Shown here: piece by piece, positions 16,377 to 23,727 of the stretch
Layout: each line of letters opens with the position of its first letter
Numbering within the stretch: the stretch's first letter is position 1
Origin: Limnohabitans lacus
GTDB lineage: Bacteria > Pseudomonadota > Gammaproteobacteria > Burkholderiales > Burkholderiaceae_C
Reading direction: 5' to 3'
Length of the DNA stretch: 64,000 nt
NCBI RefSeq assembly: GCF_030053395.1
Contig: NZ_JASGBH010000001.1
Span: 186,001-250,000, forward strand
Notes under the pieces: generated by a model
Database searches by the model: none
Seen by the model: only the letters and a program-made list of their open reading frames with translations
What the model was told of the DNA's origin: nothing
Position numbers and translations under genes: made by a program

Positions 16377-17489
16377 ATGCTCCACGATTCGCCCATCGAC
16401 ATCGTTTATTTGTGGGTCGATGGGAACGATTCGCGCTGGCGTGCCAAACGTCAGGCGGCTTTGCAGCAACTTCCCAGCGATTCCAGTGCCGCCATGGCCC
16501 GCTACAGCAATGTAGAAGGCCGGTTCAGGGACAACCACGAGCTGCGTTACAGCCTGCGTGCTTTGGAGAAATTCTTTCCTGAGCACGGGCATGTGTACAT
16601 CGTGACCGATGCCCAAACGCCCGACTGGTTGCGCCCCTCGGACCGATTGACCGTGGTGGACCACCGCGAGCTGATGCCCGAAGCGTCCTTGCCCACCTTT
16701 GACTCGGGTCACATCGAGTCCTGGATTCACCACATTCCGGGCTTGTCAGAGCGTTATTTCTATTTCAATGATGACGTTTTCTTTGGTGCGCCGGTGCGCC
16801 TCGAAGACTGGTTTCATCCGAAGGGTTTCCATGTGACTTGGTCGGACGACCCCGTGGTCACCGACGAAGCCATGCGCACGGACGCCACCTCGCTGGAGAA
16901 CGCTTGCCGTTTGTCGATTCAGTGGCTGACCGACAAAGCGCGCTCAGGTGAGCCTGCTGTGCGCACGCAGGACCCGCTGTACCAAAGCACCTTCCGCACC
17001 TTTGCGCATTCGCCTCGGCCCATGCTCAAGTCCATCTTGATGGAGCTCGAAGGCACCGCGCCCGAGTTGTTTGCCGCCGTCCGATCGACGGTCTTTCGCA
17101 GCTGGGACAAACCCACCATCGTCTCGGACTTCGTGCTGCGCTGGGCTTTGGCCCATGGGCTGGCCCATGTGCGGCCGTACCGCCATCGTTATGTCTCCAC
17201 AGGCGAGGCCGATCAAGACGCTCAGTTGCGCGCGCTGGTGACTGAATTTGGCGCACTCGAATTCTTTTGCATCAACGACACCACGGACGATGCACAAACC
17301 CATGATCCGCGCTTGCAGAACGTGCTGGCGGTGTTGGAGTCGATCTTGCCCCAGCCCTCAGGTTTTGAAAATGCGGTGAGCGCGCCCTTTGGCGAGCCGC
17401 GCTCAGAGTCCCTCAGCGCAGAGATGCACGGGTCAGAGGCGATGGGGGCAAAGGAAACGTTTCCTGCGCGTCGCTCAAATCTTGCCTGA
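16377..17489 (+). CDS. Stealth-family sugar phosphotransferase
   Basis: 370 residues from ATG 16377. The CR1 motif IDIVYLWVDGND at the N-terminus, CR2 (RFRDNHELRYSLRALEKFFPEHGHVYIVTD) and CR3 (GLSERYFYFNDDVFFGAPV) define the Stealth family. This family transfers hexose-1-phosphate in capsule or exopolysaccharide synthesis. No export signal; presumably cytoplasmic or membrane-associated. It stands alone, with no capsule or polymerase genes around it. The last 77 bp overlap the convergent TIGR03643-like gene, and the C-terminal tail is non-conserved in character. Confidence 0.85.
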   Translation: MLHDSPIDIVYLWVDGNDSRWRAKRQAALQQLPSDSSAAMARYSNVEGRFRDNHELRYSLRALEKFFPEHGHVYIVTDAQTPDWLRPSDRLTVVDHRELMPEASLPTFDSGHIESWIHHIPGLSERYFYFNDDVFFGAPVRLEDWFHPKGFHVTWSDDPVVTDEAMRTDATSLENACRLSIQWLTDKARSGEPAVRTQDPLYQSTFRTFAHSPRPMLKSILMELEGTAPELFAAVRSTVFRSWDKPTIVSDFVLRWALAHGLAHVRPYRHRYVSTGEADQDAQLRALVTEFGALEFFCINDTTDDAQTHDPRLQNVLAVLESILPQPSGFENAVSAPFGEPRSESLSAEMHGSEAMGAKETFPARRSNLA

Positions 17490-17754
17490 TGGCTTCAAGG
17501 GTGCCCGACGGATCGCGCATTGCGCTGGATTGACGGGTTTGGTGTTTGGCCATGCGTCCGCGCACCCGGGTCCGCCAAAGTCTGAACGAGCGTGCTTTCA
17601 AGGCGCTGCGCATCAATGCAACCACCGCCGACTCACTCAGCCCAAACTGCAGTTCAATCGCCTCAAAAGGCGTGTCGTCCTGCCAAGCCATGGCAATGAT
17701 GGCGGAAGCATCGGCCTCGGCCAATTGTGCGCTGGGGTCTGATTGCTTGGGCAT
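17413..17754 (-). CDS. TIGR03643-like small conserved protein
   Basis: 113 residues from ATG 17754. The core DASAIIAMAWQDDTPFEAIELQFGLSESAVVALMR..LKARSFRLWRTRVRGR matches the conserved TIGR03643 pattern from memory; function unknown, with a helix-turn-helix-like look. The start overlaps nothing but lies 3 bp after the LysR stop, so both are likely on one mRNA. The family is usually about 70-90 residues; this one has a C-terminal extension that overlaps the Stealth gene on the other strand by 77 bp. Confidence 0.78.
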   Translation of the reverse strand: MPKQSDPSAQLAEADASAIIAMAWQDDTPFEAIELQFGLSESAVVALMRSALKARSFRLWRTRVRGRMAKHQTRQSSAMRDPSGTLEAIRQDLSDAQETFPLPPSPLTRASLR

Positions 17755-17756
17755 GG

Positions 17757-18665
17757 TCAAGGCAGCAAAGCCGCCATTTCCTCGCGGAGCATCGACACCA
17801 TTTCTTGCGCGGCAGGCGAGAGGCTGCGGTTGCGCCGCGTGACCACGCCGATGGGGCGCTGGATGTCGGGTGCTGTCAGGCGCCGGATGACCACACCTTC
17901 TTGCTGCACAAAGGCGGCGGCCAATTCGGGCAGGGCGGCCACGCCCAGCCCGGCTTTGACCATGGCGTGGATGGTGGCGATGTGTTCGACCTCGTAGCGC
18001 GGTTTGAAAGCGATGCGGTGCTCGATCAGCGCGGCATTGGCGTATTGGCGCACGCTGGCGGGCAGCGGCATCGAGATGTGGGTCAACGCCGCCGCTTGCA
18101 ACCAAGTCAGTGGGCTCCTGCCTTTGGCCAAGCGGTGGTTCAGCGGGATCAGCAGCACGAAGCCATCGGCTGACAGCGGCGTGCAGTCCAAGTCAGCGTA
18201 ATCGGGGTTGGCTGCCGTCAAGGCAAAGTCAACCGTACCGGCCCGCACCAGATCAAAAGCTGGGCCCGACAAGGTGTCGTGCAGTTGCAGCGCAATCTCG
18301 GGGTGTTGCGCGGCATAGCGGGCCATCACGCGTGGCACCAACGTGGCCGCCAGCGAGGGCAGGGCGGCCATGCTGACTTTGCCCGACTGGATCTGCGTGA
18401 TGTGCTGCACACGTTGCACCGCTTCTTGTGTTTGTGCCGTCAGCAGTTTGGCTTGTTCGACGAACACCTGGCCTGCGGCTGTCAGGTGCACGCTGCGCGT
18501 GGTGCGGTCAAACAAGCGCGCGCCCAAAGATTCTTCAAGCCTGGCCACCACGCCCGAGACCGCCGATTGCGACAGGTGCACCTGTGCGGCGGTCCGCCTG
18601 AAGCTGCCGGTTTCGGCCAGCACCAGAAAGATGTCCAGATCGCGGGAGGTCCAATTGATATGCAT
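17757..18665 (-). CDS. LysR family transcriptional regulator
   Basis: 302 residues. N-terminal winged helix-turn-helix (DLDIFLVLAETGSFRRTAAQVHLSQSAVSGVVARLEESLGARLF) followed by a LysR substrate-binding domain (PEIALQLHDT, GLGVAALPELAAAFV). Transcribed away from the dehydrogenase/BKACE/Bug operon, with 87 bp between the starts, so it probably controls that operon in response to a pathway acid. Effector unknown. Confidence 0.9.
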   Translation of the reverse strand: MHINWTSRDLDIFLVLAETGSFRRTAAQVHLSQSAVSGVVARLEESLGARLFDRTTRSVHLTAAGQVFVEQAKLLTAQTQEAVQRVQHITQIQSGKVSMAALPSLAATLVPRVMARYAAQHPEIALQLHDTLSGPAFDLVRAGTVDFALTAANPDYADLDCTPLSADGFVLLIPLNHRLAKGRSPLTWLQAAALTHISMPLPASVRQYANAALIEHRIAFKPRYEVEHIATIHAMVKAGLGVAALPELAAAFVQQEGVVIRRLTAPDIQRPIGVVTRRNRSLSPAAQEMVSMLREEMAALLP

Positions 18666-18692
18666 TTTAGATCAGTTTATAGAAAAAAACGG

Positions 18693-18722
18693 TTGGACGA
18701 AGCAATGGGGTCTTCCTAGACT
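18693..18722 (+). promoter_or_regulatory. Candidate promoter of the dehydrogenase-BKACE-Bug operon
   Basis: TTGGAC (18693-18698) and TAGACT (18717-18722) are separated by 18 bp, in the short region shared with the divergent lysR start. The LysR operator should lie in or next to it; I could not single out one T-N11-A site with confidence. Confidence 0.5.
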
Positions 18723-18752
18723 CCAGCTTTGTTCAAGACAAGCACCGTATCC

Positions 18753-19706
18753 ATGATCTCTTCTCAAGCGCTTCAAGCCCGCACCGTGGTCGTCGGTGGC
18801 GGCACCATGGGCATGGACGTGGCCATCGTGTTGGCCCGTGGTGGCTGCCAGGTCACCGTGGTCGAGCCCGATGCCCGCAAACGCGAGGCACTGGCCGCGC
18901 ATGTGCGCCACAACCTGAGCCCTTTGGGCATGGCCCACCGCACCGAGCGTGTGCAGGCCGTGACCGATTTGACCGATGTGGTCTGGCCTGGTGTCAGCGT
19001 GCTCATCGAATGCATCCCGGAGCAGTTGCCGCTGAAACAAGCGCTGTTTGCCCGCCTGGCGCAGCTGGCCGCGCCCGAGACGCTGCTGTGCAGCAACAGC
19101 TCCAGCTTCCCGATCAGCGCCATCGCCCAAGGCCTGCCCACGGCCGAGCGCATGCTGGGCCTGCACTTTTTCATGCCGGCGCATTTGGTGCCGTTGGTGG
19201 AAGTGGTGTTGGGCCCTCAAACCGATGCACAAGAAGCCCAACAACTGTGCGGCTTCATGCGCGACTGCGGCAGCGTGCCGGTGCTGGTGCGCAAAGACAA
19301 GCCGGGCTTTTTGGCCAACCGCATGCAGCACGCGCTGGCGCGTGAGGCTTTTGCCCTGATCGACGAAGGCGTGGCCTCGCCCGAGGATGTGGACGCCGCT
19401 GTGCGCTTTGGTTTTGGCTTTCGATTTTTGGCTGCAGGCCCGGTCATGCAGCGTGACCATGCCGGGTTGGAAGTGCACACCGCAGCGGCTGCCAGCATGT
19501 ACCCCAGCTTGGCGGTGAACGCCGAGCCCGCCCGCGTCTTGCAAGAGCGCGTGGCCCGAGGCGACTTGGGCATGAAAACCGGTCAAGGCTTCTTTGCCTG
19601 GACGCCCGAGACCCAAAAGGCCGAGCGTGAGCGCTACGACCGCTTGCTGCGACAAGGGCTGGACTTGCTGGCCGCAGAATTGCCGCCCCTGAACCCCCAC
19701 GATTGA
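18753..19706 (+). CDS. 3-hydroxyacyl-CoA dehydrogenase / carnitine dehydrogenase-like protein
   Basis: 317 residues from ATG 18753; a TTG at 18729 is in frame but less likely. N-terminal Rossmann fold with VVVGGGTMGMDVAIVLARGG and the acidic VVEPD end of beta-2. The HAD active-site segment is LLCSNSSSFPISAIA with LGLHFFMPAHLVPLVEVV, then the C-terminal helical domain (KPGFLANRMQHALAREAFAL). Oxidises a beta-hydroxy acid or its CoA ester with NAD+. Next to a BKACE gene, its product would be the beta-keto acid which that enzyme cleaves. L-carnitine is one candidate substrate (inference). Confidence 0.85.
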   Translation: MISSQALQARTVVVGGGTMGMDVAIVLARGGCQVTVVEPDARKREALAAHVRHNLSPLGMAHRTERVQAVTDLTDVVWPGVSVLIECIPEQLPLKQALFARLAQLAAPETLLCSNSSSFPISAIAQGLPTAERMLGLHFFMPAHLVPLVEVVLGPQTDAQEAQQLCGFMRDCGSVPVLVRKDKPGFLANRMQHALAREAFALIDEGVASPEDVDAAVRFGFGFRFLAAGPVMQRDHAGLEVHTAAAASMYPSLAVNAEPARVLQERVARGDLGMKTGQGFFAWTPETQKAERERYDRLLRQGLDLLAAELPPLNPHD

Positions 19707-19737
19707 CGCACCCGACCCCCCCCAAAAAGGCAAATCC

Positions 19738-20565
19738 ATGGCTGTTTTTTCTTCTCCTCTCTTGATCACCGTCGCGCCCAATGGCGCCTACAAGCAACGC
19801 CCCGACCACCCGGCTTTGCCGCTGACCACTTCCGAGCTGGGTCAAACCGCCAAGCAGTGTCTGGAGGCCGGTGCGGGCATGATTCACATGCACATCCGCG
19901 ATGCAGACGGCCGCCACAGCCTTGACGTGACGGGCTACCGCGAGGCGCAGCAGGCGGTCAAGGCGGCGGTGGGCGATGAGCTCATCATCCAGGTCACCAG
20001 CGAAGCGGCTCGCGTGTACAAAGCGCCCGAGCAAATCGCCATGGTCACGGTCCTCAAGCCCGAAGCCGTGTCGGTGGGCCTGCGCGAAGTGGACCAGCCT
20101 GAAATCGGCGAAGCCGGTCTGGAACATTTCTTTGGCTGGTTGGCCAAAGAACGCATCATGACCCAGGTCATCGTGTACGACGTGGCCGATCTGCAGCGTT
20201 GGCAAGCCTTGCGCGCCAAAGGCGTGATCCCTGATGCGCCTTGGTCACTCTTGTTTGTACTGGGTCGTTATTCGGTCGGCCAAACCTCGGAGGCCAAAGA
20301 CCTCTTGCCCTTTGTGATGGCCCACACGGGCGCCGAGCCTTGGTCCATGTGCGCTTTTGGTGCGGGCGAACACGCTTGCGCCACCACCGCGGTGGCCCTG
20401 GGCGGCCATGCGCGGGTGGGTTTTGAAAACAACCTCTTGCTCAACAACGGGCAAGTGGCCCCCGACAATGCCGCTTTGGTGCGCCAAATCGCCGACTCGG
20501 CCCGCGTGCTGGGCCGCAGCCTTTACAGCGCCAAGCAGGCGCGCGAAGCTTTCTTTTCCGCATAA
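19738..20565 (+). CDS. BKACE (beta-keto acid cleavage enzyme, DUF849/Kce family)
   Basis: 275 residues. This family condenses a beta-keto acid with acetyl-CoA to give acetoacetate and a new CoA ester. Zinc ligands are H50 and H52 (GMIHMHIRD) and E230 (HARVGFENN), aligned with Kce H46, H48 and E230. SVGLREVDQPEIGEAG and APWSLLFVLG also fit the fold. The side chain of the substrate cannot be read from sequence. It lies 31 bp after the dehydrogenase and 28 bp before a Bug solute receptor, in one operon. Confidence 0.9.
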   Translation: MAVFSSPLLITVAPNGAYKQRPDHPALPLTTSELGQTAKQCLEAGAGMIHMHIRDADGRHSLDVTGYREAQQAVKAAVGDELIIQVTSEAARVYKAPEQIAMVTVLKPEAVSVGLREVDQPEIGEAGLEHFFGWLAKERIMTQVIVYDVADLQRWQALRAKGVIPDAPWSLLFVLGRYSVGQTSEAKDLLPFVMAHTGAEPWSMCAFGAGEHACATTAVALGGHARVGFENNLLLNNGQVAPDNAALVRQIADSARVLGRSLYSAKQAREAFFSA

Positions 20566-20593
20566 CGATCACAGACCCTCAGGAGACCCATCC

Positions 20594-21571
20594 ATGAAAC
20601 GCAGCCTCTTTTTCGCCGCACTGTCCGCTACCCTGATCGGCGCGGCTTTGCCCGCACTGGCCCAAGACAACTACCCCAGCAAGACCATCCGCTTTGTGGT
20701 GCCTTACCCACCGGGCGGCCCGACCGACCTGATGGCGCGACTCATTCAGGGTGAACTCGGCACCCGTTTGGGCACCACCGTGGTGGTTGACAACAAGAGC
20801 GGCGCAGGCGGCAACTTGGGCAGCGCCGAAGTGGCCAAACAAGCCCCAGCGGACGGCTACACCTTGCTGCTGGCCGCCAGCGGCCCCATGGCGGTGAACC
20901 CCACGCTGTACCGCAGCATGTCCTTCGTGCCCATGACCGACCTGGCTCCGGTCATCCAAATTTCATCCTTCCCTTTGGTGCTCGAAGTGCATCCCAGCGT
21001 GCCGGTCAACAACGTCAAGGAGTTGATCGCCCTGGCGCAAAAGAGCGACAGCAAATTGGCCTTCGCATCGGCGGGCAACGGCACCCCACAGCACCTGGCC
21101 GGCGAGATTTTCAACACCCAGGTCAACACCAACATCTCGCACATCCCCTACCGCGGTGCAGGTCCGGCCTTGAACGACTTGATCGGCGGCCAGGTGCAGG
21201 TGATGTTCGACATTTTGGGCAGCTCTTTGCCGCACATTCAGGGCGGCAAGCTCAAGCCCCTGGCCGTGACATCGGCCAAACGCCACCCCTCGCTGCCCAA
21301 TGTGCCGACCATGATCGAAGCCGGTGTGCCCGGCTACGAGCTGACCGGCTGGCATGGCATCGCGGTGCGTGCCGGCACGCCTGCGCCCATCATCCACAAG
21401 CTCAACACCACCTTGAACGCCATGTTCAGCGACCCAGAGTTCAAGAAAAAGTGGGAAGCCATTGGCACGCCCGTGGTGGGCGGCACGCCGGCTCAGTTTG
21501 GTGAGTTGATCCGCAAGGAAACCATCCGCTTGGGCCAAGTCGTCAAGAACGCCGGCGTGACGCTGGACTGA
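20594..21571 (+). CDS. Bug-family periplasmic solute-binding protein (TctC-like)
   Basis: 325 residues with a signal peptide (MKRSLFFAALSATLIGAALP..ALAQ). Family signature: YPSKTIRFVVPYPPGGPTDLMARL, VVDNKSGAGGNLGSAEVAK, HIPYRGAGPALNDLIGGQVQVMFD. Binds a small carboxylate in the periplasm. No TctA/TctB membrane components are encoded nearby, which is common for Bug proteins in Burkholderiales. As third gene of the LysR-linked operon it probably captures the substrate of the dehydrogenase/BKACE pair. Confidence 0.92.
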   Translation: MKRSLFFAALSATLIGAALPALAQDNYPSKTIRFVVPYPPGGPTDLMARLIQGELGTRLGTTVVVDNKSGAGGNLGSAEVAKQAPADGYTLLLAASGPMAVNPTLYRSMSFVPMTDLAPVIQISSFPLVLEVHPSVPVNNVKELIALAQKSDSKLAFASAGNGTPQHLAGEIFNTQVNTNISHIPYRGAGPALNDLIGGQVQVMFDILGSSLPHIQGGKLKPLAVTSAKRHPSLPNVPTMIEAGVPGYELTGWHGIAVRAGTPAPIIHKLNTTLNAMFSDPEFKKKWEAIGTPVVGGTPAQFGELIRKETIRLGQVVKNAGVTLD

Positions 21572-21591
21572 GCCAAGTCAGCACCCTGCCC

Positions 21592-21627
21592 AAAAGGCCC
21601 CACAGGCACGGGCCTGTGTGGGGGCTT
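21592..21627 (-). terminator. Probable terminator of the cupin gene
   Basis: CCCCACAGGC and GCCTGTGTGGGG pair with a two-base bulge. Read on the minus strand the stem ends in GGGGCCTTTT, just after the cupin stop. On the plus strand there is no T-run. Confidence 0.5.
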
Positions 21628-22120
21628 AGACCCCGCCTTGCGGGTGGGTGGGATCGATCCAGAGCACCGTCTCGGGTTTTTCGGCCGGCTCAATGTCCAT
21701 GTTGACGGCCACCGCCTGGCCGTCGCTGCGGCACAGCACGCATTCCAGCGTTTCGTCTGCGCTGGCATTGATTTCCTGGTGTGGCACAAAAGGCGGCACA
21801 TAAATGAAGTCGCCCGGCCCCGCTTCGGCGGTGAACTCCAGCGCATTGCCCCAGCGCATGCGGGCGCGGCCTTTGACCACATAAATCACGCTCTCCAAAG
21901 GCCCATGGTGGTGCGCACCGGTTTTGGCATTGGGGTGGATGTGCACCGTGCCTGCCCAGAGTTTTTGCGCGCCGACGCGGGCAAAGTTGATGGCCGCTTT
22001 GCGGTCCATGCCGGGGGTGGAGGGCACATTGCCATCGAGTTGGTCGCCCGGCACCACGCGCACGCCGTCGTGTTTCCAATCGGTGTGCTCGTGTGTGGAG
22101 GAATCGTGGGAGTGGGTCAT
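21626..22120 (-). CDS. Cupin-domain protein
   Basis: 164 residues from ATG 22120 (MTHSHDSSTHEHTDWKHDG). The histidine-rich N-terminus is followed by a cupin barrel with the metal motif HIHPNAKTGAHHHGPLESVIYVVKGRARMRWG and motif 2 around GDFIYVPPFVPHQEI. Metal-dependent enzyme or sensor of unknown substrate. Convergent with the Bug gene; its role in that pathway is unproven. Confidence 0.82.
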   Translation of the reverse strand: MTHSHDSSTHEHTDWKHDGVRVVPGDQLDGNVPSTPGMDRKAAINFARVGAQKLWAGTVHIHPNAKTGAHHHGPLESVIYVVKGRARMRWGNALEFTAEAGPGDFIYVPPFVPHQEINASADETLECVLCRSDGQAVAVNMDIEPAEKPETVLWIDPTHPQGGV

Positions 22121-22260
22121 GGTCAAAGTCTGTGTGAATGCGCTTGAAATCACTTTAGCACGGAGGGGCAATGAGGCCTGTCGCTTGGCCCACTACACTG
22201 GTGTACCGTGGCCCAAACGCTTGGCGTGGCGCGCTGCGAAGAACCTGACTTGAGCTGATC

Positions 22261-22848
22261 ATGAAATTCAAAATGTCCGAAAAGTCGCTGTTTGCGACCT
22301 TGCTGCGCGCCCCCTGGTGGGTGAGCTTTGTGGTGATGCTGGCCGTGGCCTTGGTGGCGGGCGCCTTTTTGCCCGAGGTCTACAAAACCGCCGGGATGCT
22401 GGGGGCCTTTCCGTTTTTGGTGATCGGCGTCATGGCCGCATGGCGACAAAGAAACACCCTGTCTGAAGCACGCATCGAGTCGTTGACGGCGCGCGCCAGA
22501 GACATGGCTTGGCGCGAGTTTTCAGCGGTGGTCGAGACCGCATTGCGCCAGCAAGGCTTTGAGGTTCGTCCGCTGCGCAGCGGCCCTGCCGATTTCGAGA
22601 TCGAGAAAAACGGCCGCATCACCTTGGTCAGCGCCAAGCGCTGGAAAGCAGCCAGCGTGGGCGCTGAGCCTTTGCGCGAACTGTTGGCCGCCGTCGAAAG
22701 CCAAGAAGCCTATTCGTGCAGTTGCATGAGCCTGGGGGTCTTCAGCCCCGCCGCTGTGGCCTTGGCCCGGCAGCAACCCATCCAGTTGCTGGGCAGTGCA
22801 GAGATTGCGCAACTCCTGCACGAGGCCGATTCAGTGGCCAAGGCCTGA
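22261..22848 (+). CDS. Membrane-anchored restriction-endonuclease-like (Mrr_cat) protein
   Basis: 195 residues. Two N-terminal transmembrane helices (about residues 17-36 and 43-60) are followed by a cytoplasmic domain like the Mrr nuclease core: WREFSAVVETALRQQGFEV, then D111 in PADFEI and K126 in TLVSAKRWK. The middle catalytic position, normally E or Q in (E/Q)xK, is S124, so nuclease activity is doubtful. No methyltransferase is adjacent. It stands alone between a cupin and a flavin reductase gene. Confidence 0.7.
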   Translation: MKFKMSEKSLFATLLRAPWWVSFVVMLAVALVAGAFLPEVYKTAGMLGAFPFLVIGVMAAWRQRNTLSEARIESLTARARDMAWREFSAVVETALRQQGFEVRPLRSGPADFEIEKNGRITLVSAKRWKAASVGAEPLRELLAAVESQEAYSCSCMSLGVFSPAAVALARQQPIQLLGSAEIAQLLHEADSVAKA

Positions 22849-22861
22849 TCGGGGCCAAGCT

Positions 22862-23491
22862 TTACGTTTTGGCTTGCCAGCTTTCAGGGCGGTAGAGCTT
22901 GAACAACTGTTCAGGGCCGATGTCGAAATAGTCGGCCGGTCCGCCCCCGCGCAAGACGTGCTGGGCGTTGGCGGTGTCGTAAATGCCGTCTTTGAGCAGC
23001 CGCTCATCGATGTGCACGCCGACCACCTGGCCAAAAATCATCCAGGTGTTGACCTTTTGCCCCTCGATGTCTTGCATCTGCATGATCTGGGTGCACTTGC
23101 ATTCGAAGCTGACCGGGCTTTCGGCCACGCGCGGCACGTTCACGATGCGCGAGGCCTGCTGCGTGAGGCCCGCCACATCGAACTCGCTCACATCGGGCGG
23201 CAGCGCGTCGCAAGTCTTGTTCATGGCCTCGGTCAGCGGCCGCGTGACCAAGTTCCAAACGAACTCGCCGGTGGCTTCGATGTTGTTGAGGGAATCCTTG
23301 CGCCCAATGCTGGCAAAGCCGATCAGCGGCGGCACGTAATTGAAGGCGCTGAAAAAACTGTAGGGCGCCAAGTTGATCACCCCGTTGACGCCACGGCTGG
23401 ACACCCAGCCAATGGGGCGCGGCCCCACGATCGCGTTGAAGGGGTCGTGTTTCAGGCCATGGCCCAGGCGGGGTTCGTAGAAATGCGTCAT
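22862..23491 (-). CDS. Flavin reductase family protein
   Basis: 209 residues of the FMN-binding flavin reductase/DIM6-NTAB family. IVGPRPIGWVSSRGVNGVINLAPYSFFSAFNYVPPLIGFA is the typical flavin-binding N-terminal half. FVWNLVTRPLTEAMNKTC and ESPVSFECKC follow. Likely reduces FMN or serves as a flavoprotein partner of an oxygenase, but no oxygenase gene is near. Convergent with the Mrr-like gene, 13 bp apart. Confidence 0.85.
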   Translation of the reverse strand: MTHFYEPRLGHGLKHDPFNAIVGPRPIGWVSSRGVNGVINLAPYSFFSAFNYVPPLIGFASIGRKDSLNNIEATGEFVWNLVTRPLTEAMNKTCDALPPDVSEFDVAGLTQQASRIVNVPRVAESPVSFECKCTQIMQMQDIEGQKVNTWMIFGQVVGVHIDERLLKDGIYDTANAQHVLRGGGPADYFDIGPEQLFKLYRPESWQAKT

Positions 23492-23565
23492 GGGGCTACT
23501 TTAAAAGCACAGCGATGGCCTTTCTATCCCGATGGAGACTTTCCCCCACAGACCGTGCCCAAAGC

Positions 23566-23574
23566 TGTGGATAA
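23566..23574 (-). other. Single perfect DnaA box
   Basis: TGTGGATAA here is the exact complement of the 9-mer TTATCCACA. It lies in the 236-bp gap upstream of recC. No second box or AT-rich unwinding element is nearby, so it is not an origin; chance or DnaA-linked control of recC are both possible. Confidence 0.5.
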
Positions 23575-23727
23575 GTCCATGAACAACTGCGCCAGGCCGC
23601 ATCCTGCCTGGGGTGGCGCTGGGTGCTTAAAAATTGGGCATCAAAAGGCTCATGCTGCGACCCCGTGGCGGGGCAAGATTGCGGCTATTCTTGCCGTATT
23701 CCCCGCCTGATCGCCTGATCCCACCGC

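Noticed and set aside
23566..23574. Replication origin near the DnaA box
   Set aside because: Only one box, no AT-rich unwinding region, and no dnaA/dnaN/gyrB context.
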